Of a stretch of 5,765 bases of DNA, positions 1 to 5,355 are shown piece after piece. The DNA is from an uncultured Erysipelotrichaceae bacterium (lineage in GTDB: Bacteria > Bacillota_I > Bacilli_A > Erysipelotrichales > Erysipelotrichaceae): NCBI GenBank assembly GCA_947175465.1, contig CAMWMY010000091.1:1-5765 (forward strand). The letters run 5' to 3'. A program made the translations under genes and the position numbers. The notes beneath the pieces were generated by a model, which ran no database searches, was not told the origin of the DNA, and saw nothing but the letters and a program-made list of their open reading frames with translations. Positions within the stretch are counted from its first letter, which is position 1, and the number at the start of each line of letters is the position of its first letter.

Positions 1-261
1 CTCTTAGTTCTTATATAAAAGACGGTGAGAGTTATCTTTTTTGGCTCTTTATCTTTTAGTGTTGGTGGCGAGAAGCCAATTTATAAAAGAGGTTTATGTG
101 GTTATTTAGTTTTAAAAATATCTTTTAACTATCTTTTAGTTAGACCATAAAAATAAAATAAGATTATGTGTATGAGGGTATAAAAAAAAGATACCTCAAT
201 AGTTATTTTTATCGGTATCTCTATTACTTAAAGATAAGAGTAAAAAGAATTCTCTATAAGT
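1..261. other. Left intergenic region without a supportable gene
   Basis: All six frames are broken by stops. The longest open stretch running in from the left edge is 18 codons on the plus strand (3-56, followed by TAG), so at most the tail of an upstream gene could be present. The stretch is very AT-rich and contains four copies of TATCTTTT (33-40, 50-57, 119-126, 130-137), with the reverse complement at 186-193. There is a weak inverted repeat TAACTA/TAGTTA (126-142) and a long-looped TTGGCT/AGCCAA pair between about 41 and 79. Only the minus-strand terminator listed separately has a convincing role. No tRNA, rRNA or known riboswitch is recognisable. Confidence 0.6.
182..220 (-). terminator. 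Rho-independent terminator of tmcAL
   Basis: Read on the minus strand, a 7-bp stem AGATACC/GGTATCT (214-220 with 189-195) encloses an 18-nt loop and is followed directly by a run of T (complement of the A run at 182-189). It lies about 40 nt beyond the tmcAL stop codon. On the plus strand no U tract follows the stem, so it acts in one direction only. Confidence 0.7.
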
Positions 262-1368
262 CTATTTACTTTTTATATAAATTGCAGATTGCAGTTCAGA
301 AGCTAAAATAGATTGCTTATTTTCATCATTTAACGGATAAGCATATACATGGGCAGCTTTTAGTTCCATCTCACGATATTCCTTAGGGATTTGTGTAAAT
401 TTACTTGCTATATGTACTTGTTCTTTTAATTCTTTTAAATATTTTCTTCCTTTATCATTAAATGCTAAAATACGTAAATGTTGAAGAGGTGGTAATGAAT
501 TAACTTGATGTTTTGTTGTTTGTGTCATTAAATGGATAAGCGTTCTTCGAATCTTTGATTTTGTGTAACGTTTACTAATACATGCATTTAGAAAGTCATC
601 AAAATTTTGATGCAGTTTCGCTTGTTTAATTAAATGATTTTCAATACCTTCATCCATGAGAAATAACTGCGATAAATATTGTTTATCAAGAGTACACAGT
701 AGTGTTTGAATATAAGGATAATAATGCTTCATAGAGAAATCAAGAATTAATTCCTTAGCCATACATGTCGCATGTTCAATAGGAAGTTGGTTATAAAATG
801 CTTTGCGTATAGCTGTGGCACTGGCAATACTATTTTGTATATCTTCTCCATGATATTGATTTGTTCTTTGGATTGTATATGGTTTGATAGATGTAGATTG
901 TAAGTACTTTATATAATTTATACCTAGAATATCATTTGGTTGAATATTTCCATTTTGCTTCGTATAGGCTTGTATAAGAGATAGTCCATCTTTCATATAG
1001 TGCTTATAATCATGAGTTTGGATACTAGCAAGCTTATATAACTTATCTAAATCATTTGTTTCACTACCAAAGACAACATCTTGTACACCAGCTAGTTGTA
1101 AGCATTGGATTGCAGCTTCTGCAAAAAAGTCAGCACTTTGAGTTGCATAAATAAAAGGAAGTTCAATTACGATATCACAACCATGTTCAATTGCTTTTTT
1201 TGCACGTTTCCATTTATCACATATAGCAGGTTCTCCACGTTGTACAAAGTTTCCACTCATGACATTAATTAAAAGATCACAGTTTGTTTTTTTCTTTGTT
1301 TCTTGAATATGATATTGATGCCCATTATGAAATGGATTATATTCTGTAATGATTCCAGTTATATGCAT
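262..1368 (-). CDS. tmcAL: tRNA(Met) cytidine acetate ligase (TmcAL, YlbM family)
   Basis: The 368-residue cytoplasmic protein belongs to the nucleotidyltransferase-like TmcAL family. From established knowledge, TmcAL activates acetate with ATP and transfers acetyl to N4 of the wobble cytidine C34 of elongator tRNA(Met), which secures correct AUG decoding. The sequence shows the family hallmarks: an N-terminal HIGH-like motif EYNPFHNGH (residues 9-17), SGNFVQRGEP (38-47), the DIVIELPF segment (65-72), FGSETND (100-106), PNDILGINYIK (144-154) and IASATAIR (181-188). A helical C-terminal domain follows, with ILAFNDKGR near residue 305. It is somewhat shorter than the roughly 400-residue Bacillus protein, mostly in the C-terminal half. 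The start is supported by an AGAGGTG ribosome-binding site ending 7 nt upstream. The gene is divergent from the hydrolase, is probably monocistronic and ends at its own terminator. Confidence 0.93.
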   Translation of the reverse strand: MHITGIITEYNPFHNGHQYHIQETKKKTNCDLLINVMSGNFVQRGEPAICDKWKRAKKAIEHGCDIVIELPFIYATQSADFFAEAAIQCLQLAGVQDVVFGSETNDLDKLYKLASIQTHDYKHYMKDGLSLIQAYTKQNGNIQPNDILGINYIKYLQSTSIKPYTIQRTNQYHGEDIQNSIASATAIRKAFYNQLPIEHATCMAKELILDFSMKHYYPYIQTLLCTLDKQYLSQLFLMDEGIENHLIKQAKLHQNFDDFLNACISKRYTKSKIRRTLIHLMTQTTKHQVNSLPPLQHLRILAFNDKGRKYLKELKEQVHIASKFTQIPKEYREMELKAAHVYAYPLNDENKQSILASELQSAIYIKSK

Positions 1369-1402
1369 AAATTACACCTCTATTGTTTATAATAATACCA
1401 TA
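1369..1402 (-). promoter_or_regulatory. Probable tmcAL promoter -10 and ribosome-binding site
   Basis: On the minus strand an extended -10 TGG-TATTAT (TATTAT at 1397-1392) precedes the ribosome-binding site AGAGGTG (1382-1376) and the ATG at 1368. No good -35 lies 17 bp further upstream, so the promoter would rely on the extended -10. This is a by-eye call. Confidence 0.35.
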
Positions 1403-1443
1403 TTTTAAGAGATTTCGCATCTTATAATGGTGCCTATGATTTC

Positions 1444-1487
1444 TTTTCATCTTATAGGAAATATGCTATGATATACGATAAGAGGTG
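1444..1487 (+). promoter_or_regulatory. Probable promoter and ribosome-binding site of the alpha/beta hydrolase
   Basis: An extended -10 element TGC-TATGAT (TATGAT at 1467-1472) lies 17 bp after a partial -35 TTTTCA (1444-1449, 4 of 6 matches to TTGACA). The ribosome-binding site AGAGGTG (1481-1487) is 5 nt from the ATG at 1493. The predicted transcript leader would be only about 15 nt long. Confidence 0.5.
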
Positions 1488-1492
1488 TTATT

Positions 1493-2434
1493 ATGAATAC
1501 AGTAAAATATTGTACATTAGCTTCTCATTATGATCAATTAGAGTTATCAGTTATGATTGTACAACCCGATAAAAAGATCAAAGGAGTTGTACAGCTTTTA
1601 CATGGTATGGCAGAGTATAAAGAGAGGTATTTACCATTTATGCATGCTTTAGCTGATCAAGGATATATTTGTGTTATTCATGATCATCGAGGACATGGAA
1701 AAAGCATTCGCTCAAAAGAAGATTATGGTTATTTTTATGATACTAATGGAGAATACTTAATTGAAGATAGTTATCAAATTACGAAAATGATGAAAAAAAT
1801 GTATCAGGGATACCCTTATGTTCTTTTTTCACATAGTATGGGATCTTTAATTTCTCGTGCATATGTTAAAAAATATGATTATATGCTCGATGGACTTATC
1901 GTTTGTGGCTCACCAAGTAAACAGCCAGGATTAAGTTTTGCTATTCTCTTTGTTAAGATGATGCAATGGTTTTATAAGGATCATCATCGTAGCAAGCTCA
2001 TTCAGCATCTTGCTTTTGGATCTTTTGAAAAAAAGTTTTCAAGTAAACAAGAAAATGCATGGATTTGTAGTGTAGAGGAAGAAGTAGAAAAATATAATCA
2101 GCATGAGGCATGTGGTTTTATTTTTACTTTAAATGGATTTGAGAATTTATTTAAAATTATGAAAAGAGTATATGAACCAGATCACTGGGTTTTAAGAAAT
2201 CCTTCTATGCCTATTCTTTTTATTGCAGGGAAAGAAGATCCTTGTATTATTAATCCAAGTCATTTTCAAAAAGCAGTAAACTTTATGAAAAAAGTAGGTT
2301 ATCAAAATATCATAGCGAAATTATATGAAGGAAAACGTCATGAATTATTAAATGAAGATAATAAAATGGAAATTTACCAAGATGTTTTAAAATGGATCGA
2401 TGAACAAGTTATCCATCATGAAAGGACACGTTAA
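1493..2434 (+). CDS. Alpha/beta hydrolase, monoacylglycerol lipase-like (serine aminopeptidase S33 / Hydrolase_4)
   Basis: This 313-residue protein has no signal peptide and is probably a cytoplasmic lysophospholipase or monoacylglycerol lipase; its actual substrate cannot be read from the sequence. Visible motifs are the oxyanion-hole segment LLHGMAEYKERY (35-46), the DHRGHGKS strand-turn (64-71) typical of monoacylglycerol lipases, and a nucleophile elbow SHSMGS with Ser115. Candidates for the triad acid and base are Asp249 in AGKEDP and His283 in KRHELLNE. Residues about 140-235 form the variable cap region, rich in aromatic and basic residues, which would bind an acyl chain. The elbow reads S-H-S-M-G where most relatives have G-H-S-M-G. 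A good ribosome-binding site precedes the ATG. The gene stands alone: a divergent neighbour lies upstream, and a terminator overlaps its stop codon. Confidence 0.88.
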   Translation: MNTVKYCTLASHYDQLELSVMIVQPDKKIKGVVQLLHGMAEYKERYLPFMHALADQGYICVIHDHRGHGKSIRSKEDYGYFYDTNGEYLIEDSYQITKMMKKMYQGYPYVLFSHSMGSLISRAYVKKYDYMLDGLIVCGSPSKQPGLSFAILFVKMMQWFYKDHHRSKLIQHLAFGSFEKKFSSKQENAWICSVEEEVEKYNQHEACGFIFTLNGFENLFKIMKRVYEPDHWVLRNPSMPILFIAGKEDPCIINPSHFQKAVNFMKKVGYQNIIAKLYEGKRHELLNEDNKMEIYQDVLKWIDEQVIHHERTR

Positions 2435-2450
2435 TTAACGTGTTCTTTTT
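2421..2450 (+). terminator. Rho-independent terminator overlapping the hydrolase stop codon
   Basis: A perfect 18-bp palindrome, ACACGTTAA/TTAACGTGT, is centred between 2434 and 2435. It is extended by G-U, G-C and A-T pairs into the flanking A and T runs, and is followed by TTTTT (2446-2450). The TAA stop (2432-2434) lies within the centre of the palindrome. It separates the hydrolase transcript from spoIIGA. The A run on the other side could make it weakly bidirectional, but no gene converges here. Confidence 0.85.
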
Positions 2451-2495
2451 GTATGAAGAGTAAGTATAGCTGGAAAAGAAAAATCTCTTTGTTGT

Positions 2496-2529
2496 TTCGA
2501 CAACATACGAAGAAAACATCTCGTATACT
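2496..2529 (+). promoter_or_regulatory. Predicted Spo0A-activated spoIIG promoter (0A box, -35, -10)
   Basis: TTCGACA (2496-2502) is an exact Spo0A box (TGTCGAA on the other strand). Its last six bases TCGACA match the -35 consensus TTGACA at 5 of 6 positions, and 21 bp later comes TATACT (2524-2529), 5 of 6 matches to TATAAT. At the usual 17-bp spacing there is only CAACAT, which is not a -35. A second, weak box-like TACGAAG (2506-2512, 4 of 7 matches) is in the same orientation with a 10-bp offset. From established knowledge, B. subtilis spoIIG has an unusually long spacer (22 bp) and phosphorylated Spo0A bound at the -35. The arrangement here is strikingly similar. Function is inferred. 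Confidence 0.72.
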
Positions 2530-2537
2530 TAGAGCAT

Positions 2538-2545
2538 AGGGTGAT
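2538..2545 (+). promoter_or_regulatory. spoIIGA ribosome-binding site
   Basis: AGGGTGAT lies immediately upstream of GCA-ATG (2549), giving normal spacing from the GGGTG core. It fixes the spoIIGA start and matches the GGTGAT-type sites of the other genes in the window. Confidence 0.75.
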
Positions 2546-2548
2546 GCA

Positions 2549-3283
2549 ATGGAAAGTTACATTGAAGTTAGTTTTATAAATCAAGTGTTATTGATGGTGT
2601 TATCAATCTTGCTTGCAGGCTATATTACTTGTAAACCAATTCGTTTTATAGAAAATGGAATTTATAGTATATCAATAGCTGTATGTTGTTCATTATTTTG
2701 GGGTACTTATAGTTGGATAATATATTTAGGGTTAGAAATATTTTTTTTTCTTCTTTATTTTCGTTATCGCTTAAAAACTTATTTTGTATATGGGAGTTTA
2801 CGTTTTTTACTTTCTTTTACTTGTTATGCTTTATGGCAAGGGAGTTATCATTTAGGTATGTATTATGTACCTCTTCATCAAAACCCTATAGGTATGTGGG
2901 CTATAGAGGTATTTCTTTTATTTGTATTACTTAGAAAATGGAAGTATTTTTTAGGGAAATTGAATTATATTTATGAATGTAAAATACAAAGTAAACATAA
3001 AAAACTCTTTTTACGTGGCTATTTAGATAGTGGAAATTTATTAACGATACAAGATGTACCAGTTGTTTTTGTCGATGCTAAATATTTGAACTATTTTCAT
3101 GGAGAAGAGATGAAATATATTCCTATGCAAACCATGCAAGGAAAACAAGAAATTGGATGTTATGAAGCATGGATTGAACTGAAAGGATATCCATCAAGAA
3201 GTGTATATGTACATTGTAAGCCTAATATGAGGCTGCCTCTTCGATGTGAAATGCTTTTGAATATGAAATTATTAATGGGGTGA
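2549..3283 (+). CDS. spoIIGA: SpoIIGA, sporulation pro-sigma-E processing aspartic peptidase
   Basis: The 244-residue integral membrane protein is the presumed protease that matures pro-sigma-E at the sporulation septum (peptidase family U4/A36 by established knowledge). Five hydrophobic segments fit the family topology: about residues 9-28, 36-53, 55-73, 78-97 and 113-130. A soluble C-terminal domain of about 105 residues follows, with the diagnostic YLDSGN motif. Asp160 corresponds to the catalytic Asp183 of B. subtilis. The protein is shorter than the roughly 300-residue Bacillus form. However, the end ([10 protein letters not shown]) resembles the family's usual final strand, so loops seem shortened rather than the gene truncated. 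Overall similarity is low; the identification rests on topology, the DSGN motif and direct linkage to sigE. The TGA stop lies within the sigE ribosome-binding site, 4 nt before the sigE ATG, indicating translational coupling. Confidence 0.9.
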   Translation: MESYIEVSFINQVLLMVLSILLAGYITCKPIRFIENGIYSISIAVCCSLFWGTYSWIIYLGLEIFFFLLYFRYRLKTYFVYGSLRFLLSFTCYALWQGSYHLGMYYVPLHQNPIGMWAIEVFLLFVLLRKWKYFLGKLNYIYECKIQSKHKKLFLRGYLDSGNLLTIQDVPVVFVDAKYLNYFHGEEMKYIPMQTMQGKQEIGCYEAWIELKGYPSRSVYVHCKPNMRLPLRCEMLLNMKLLMG

Positions 3284-3287
3284 CTAT

Positions 3288-3986
3288 ATGAAATTTTTAA
3301 AAAAAATATGGAAGTTATTATTTGGAAAAGAAGATGAAACATACGTATATTATATTCAAGGAAGTGATGTACTACCGCAACCTTTAAGTAAAGAAGAAGA
3401 GTTAGAAGCACTCATTGCATTAGAAAATGGAGATGAGTCCGCAAGAAATTTACTTATTGAGCATAATCTTCGTTTAGTTGTTTATATTGCGAAAAGATAT
3501 GAAACCAATCCTATCTTTATGGAAGATTTAATTAGTATTGGATCCATTGGTCTTATTAAAGCAGTGAATACATTTAAGCGAGATAAAAATATTAAGCTAG
3601 TGACATATGCATCACGCTGTATTGAAAATGAAATTTTAATGTTTTTAAGAAAGAAGAGTAGACGAAAAGTAGAAGTATCTTTTGATGAACCTTTGAATAT
3701 TGATTATGATGGAAATGAATTATTACTTTCTGATATTCTTGGTACAGAGGATGATATAGTTATTAAAGAGTTTGAAAAAAAGGAAAATAAACGTGAATTG
3801 TTAGAAGCGATGAAGTGCTTAAAAGAGAGAGAACGTCAAATTTTACAAATGCGCTATGGAATTGAGCATGAAGAATTGACACAAAAAGATATTGCGAAAC
3901 GTTTAGGAATTTCACAATCTTATATTTCAAGACTTGAAAAACGCATTTTACAAAAATTACAAGTCCAAATGAAAAATAATATGTAA
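3288..3986 (+). CDS. sigE: RNA polymerase sporulation sigma factor SigE (pro-sigma-E)
   Basis: The 232-residue sigma-70 family protein is the early mother-cell sigma factor of endospore formation. The N-terminus (1 to about 21) is a basic, amphipathic pro-sequence, followed by [18 protein letters not shown]. By comparison with the B. subtilis YYIGGSEALPPPLSK region, cleavage by SpoIIGA is expected near Tyr21/Tyr22. Region 2 spans about 56-125: [13 protein letters not shown], then [18 protein letters not shown] and [17 protein letters not shown]. The sigma-E-specific linker [24 protein letters not shown] (130-153) is very well conserved. Region 4, about 176-226, ends in the helix-turn-helix [21 protein letters not shown]. 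The ribosome-binding site GGGGTGA (3277-3283) overlaps the spoIIGA stop. The pro-sequence is about six residues shorter than in Bacillus. No sigG follows; a terminator ends the operon. Confidence 0.96.
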   Translation: MKFLKKIWKLLFGKEDETYVYYIQGSDVLPQPLSKEEELEALIALENGDESARNLLIEHNLRLVVYIAKRYETNPIFMEDLISIGSIGLIKAVNTFKRDKNIKLVTYASRCIENEILMFLRKKSRRKVEVSFDEPLNIDYDGNELLLSDILGTEDDIVIKEFEKKENKRELLEAMKCLKERERQILQMRYGIEHEELTQKDIAKRLGISQSYISRLEKRILQKLQVQMKNNM

Positions 3987-3988
3987 GT

Positions 3989-4030
3989 AAAAAAGATAGT
4001 AACTACATTATGTAGTGGCTATCTTTTTTC
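3989..4030 (+). terminator. Rho-independent terminator of the spoIIGA-sigE operon
   Basis: An upper stem ACTACA/TGTAGT (4002-4007 with 4011-4016, loop TTA) is joined by a small internal mismatch to a lower stem GATAG/CTATC (3995-3999 with 4019-4023). It is flanked by an A run (3989-3994) and a T run (4024-4029). The flanking runs make it likely to work in both directions, though no converging gene is seen. It begins 2 nt after the sigE stop. Confidence 0.88.
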
Positions 4031-4045
4031 TTATATTAAAAAATA

Positions 4046-4074
4046 TTGACAATTCTTAATGCAGGGAGTATAGT
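4046..4074 (+). promoter_or_regulatory. Near-consensus sigma-A-type promoter of the gntR-ABC operon
   Basis: A perfect -35 TTGACA (4046-4051) is followed at exactly 17 bp by TATAGT (4069-4074), 5 of 6 matches to TATAAT. It is the best vegetative promoter in the window. A promoter this strong with no obvious activator site suggests control by repression. The transcript would start near 4080 and have a leader of about 50 nt. Confidence 0.82.
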
Positions 4075-4110
4075 ATACACATAATGTAGTTTGTTATTTA
4101 ACTAACAAAC
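4068..4110 (+). promoter_or_regulatory. Inverted repeats around the gntR transcription start, candidate operators
   Basis: Three symmetric elements follow one another. GTATA-G-TATAC (4068-4078) overlaps the -10. ACAT-A-ATGT (4079-4087) is at the expected start site. GTTTGTTA-6-TAACAAAC (4089-4096 with 4103-4110) has 8-bp arms in the leader, 7 nt before the AAGGGG ribosome-binding site. YtrA-type GntR proteins commonly bind such dyads in their own promoters, so autorepression is plausible. The last repeat could also fold as an RNA hairpin. Which element is bound cannot be decided here. Confidence 0.5.
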
Positions 4111-4115
4111 ATAAC

Positions 4116-4132
4116 AAGGGGTGATGTAATTG
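4116..4132 (+). promoter_or_regulatory. Ribosome-binding site and TTG start of gntR
   Basis: AAGGGGTGAT (4116-4125) is placed 4 nt before TTG (4130-4132). The GTG and ATG at 4121 and 4124 cannot serve because TAA follows in their frame, and no ATG lies near the site in the gene's frame. TTG is therefore the only start that keeps the N-terminal winged-helix domain. Confidence 0.75.
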
Positions 4133-4513
4133 AATATAAATTCGAATATAGAAAAGCCTATATTTATTCAGATTGCGGAGCAATTAGAGGATTCTATATT
4201 TATAGGGATATATTCAGAAGGAACAAAAATTCCTTCTACAAACGAGATATCAGCTTTATTGAATATTAATCCTCATACTGTTTTGAAAGGAATGAATTTA
4301 CTTGTAGATGAAAAGATTATTTATAAGAAAAGAGGTTTAGGAATGTTTGTAAAAGAAGGTGCTGTAGAAAAGATACGTCAGAAAAGACAAGGACAGTTTT
4401 ATGAGCATTTTATTGCTTCTTTAATAGAAGAAGCCAATAAATTGGACATGACAAAAGAAGAAATTATTTCAATGATAGAAAGAGGTTATGAAAATGAATG
4501 CAATTCAAATTAA
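4130..4513 (+). CDS. GntR family transcriptional regulator, YtrA subfamily
   Basis: The 127-residue DNA-binding protein has a winged helix-turn-helix at about residues 10-76. It includes KPIFIQIAEQLEDSI (helix 1), EGTKIPSTNEISALLNINPHTVLKGMNLL (helix-turn-helix) and the wing KKRGLGMFV (67-74). The short all-helical C-terminus of about 50 residues (80-127), without a ligand-binding fold, is the mark of the YtrA subfamily. Its members are usually encoded with ABC transporters and repress them in the absence of cell-envelope stress. Translation starts at TTG with a strong ribosome-binding site. The 3' end overlaps the ABC ATPase gene by 20 nt, so the two are translationally coupled. It probably represses its own operon through the dyads at its promoter. 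The inducer is unknown. Confidence 0.9.
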   Translation: MNINSNIEKPIFIQIAEQLEDSIFIGIYSEGTKIPSTNEISALLNINPHTVLKGMNLLVDEKIIYKKRGLGMFVKEGAVEKIRQKRQGQFYEHFIASLIEEANKLDMTKEEIISMIERGYENECNSN

Positions 4514-5354
4514 AAATATTAGTAAACAATATAAGAATGTTACCGTTCTTGATAATATTTCTTTTTCATTTGAATATGGGAAAATTTATGGCTTTTTAGG
4601 AAGAAATGGTGCAGGGAAATCAACGCTTATTAATATTATCGCCAATCGTATTTTTGCAGATCGTGGTGAAGTGATAATTGATAATCTTTCAGCTCATGAA
4701 AATATGGCGGTTCATGATAAAATCTTTTGTATGAGTGAAGCTGATTTATATGATAAAGATTTAAAAGTTCGAGATCATTTTAAATGGATTGCACTTTTTT
4801 ATACTAATTTTGATAAGGAAAAAGCTTTTGATATTGCAAAAAAATTTCATCTTGATACGAATAAAAAATTTAAAGCATTATCAAAGGGATATCAATCCAT
4901 TTTTAAGTTGGTTGTTGCACTATCCTTAAATGTTCCATATGTAATTTTTGATGAGCCTGTTCTTGGATTAGATGCGAATCATAGAGAATTGTTTTATGAT
5001 TTACTTTTAAAAAATTATGAAAAAAGTGAGCGAACGATTATTATTGCAACGCATCTTATTGAAGAAGTGGCAAATATCATAGAGGAGATAGTTTTAATCG
5101 ATGATGGTAAAGTGCTTTTACAAGAAAATGTTAGTTCATTATTAGAAACAGGATATAGCGTATCTGGATTAGCCAATGAAGTGGATCATTATTGTGCAGA
5201 TAAAAATGTCATTGGCTATGATGAATTAGGGAATTTAAAAATTGCTTATGTATTAGGGGAAAAAGCTCCACTTCCAAAAACAGGAAATTTATCATTTTCG
5301 ACGATGAATTTGCAAAAATTGTTTGTTAAATTGACAGAGAAGGGAGGAAATTAA
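4494..5354 (+). CDS. ABC transporter ATP-binding protein (YtrB/BcrA-like)
   Basis: This cytoplasmic ATPase subunit of an ABC exporter-type complex has 286 residues from this start. Motifs are Walker A GRNGAGKST (36-44), a signature LSKGYQ (129-134) in place of LSGGQ, Walker B VIFDEP (150-155) followed by the D-loop GLDA, and the switch histidine in IIIATHL (His186). The expected Q-loop position reads CMSEADLYDKDL, without a glutamine. This resembles YtrB-type proteins as I recall them. The C-terminal 80 residues are a small accessory domain with no motif I recognise. The start at 4494 is preferred because AGAGG (4481-4485) is 8 nt away; an in-frame ATG at 4488 is only 2 nt from it. The gene overlaps the gntR end and is followed after 1 nt by the presumed permease. 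Substrate unknown; antimicrobial peptides or envelope lipids are family-level possibilities. Confidence 0.93.
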   Translation: MNAIQIKNISKQYKNVTVLDNISFSFEYGKIYGFLGRNGAGKSTLINIIANRIFADRGEVIIDNLSAHENMAVHDKIFCMSEADLYDKDLKVRDHFKWIALFYTNFDKEKAFDIAKKFHLDTNKKFKALSKGYQSIFKLVVALSLNVPYVIFDEPVLGLDANHRELFYDLLLKNYEKSERTIIIATHLIEEVANIIEEIVLIDDGKVLLQENVSSLLETGYSVSGLANEVDHYCADKNVIGYDELGNLKIAYVLGEKAPLPKTGNLSFSTMNLQKLFVKLTEKGGN

Positions 5355-5355
5355 T

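Noticed and set aside
3..59. Short open stretch at the left edge as a gene tail
   Set aside because: Only 18 codons before TAG, with no recognisable motif; too short to support a coding call.
1415..1456. CATCTTATA direct repeat (CATCTTATAATGG and CATCTTATAGG) between tmcAL and the hydrolase as an operator
   Set aside because: Only nine shared AT-rich bases, asymmetric, and no regulator gene is associated; could be chance.
2713..2934. 73-codon plus-strand open frame inside spoIIGA
   Set aside because: It is an out-of-frame shadow of spoIIGA, rich in F and S from T-rich codons, with no ribosome-binding site and no recognisable motif.
3071..3077. TGTCGAT inside spoIIGA as another Spo0A box
   Set aside because: One mismatch, isolated within coding sequence and with no promoter nearby; expected by chance.
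3160..3411. 83-codon minus-strand open frame across the spoIIGA/sigE junction
   Set aside because: It lies antisense to two well-identified genes, has no ribosome-binding site support and no recognisable domain.
4488..4493. ATG at 4488 as start of the ABC ATPase
   Set aside because: AGAGG ends only 2 nt upstream; the in-frame ATG at 4494 has 8-nt spacing. The difference is two residues and is not certain.
5298..5304. TTCGACG inside the ABC ATPase gene as a Spo0A box
   Set aside because: One mismatch and located within coding sequence far from any start site.
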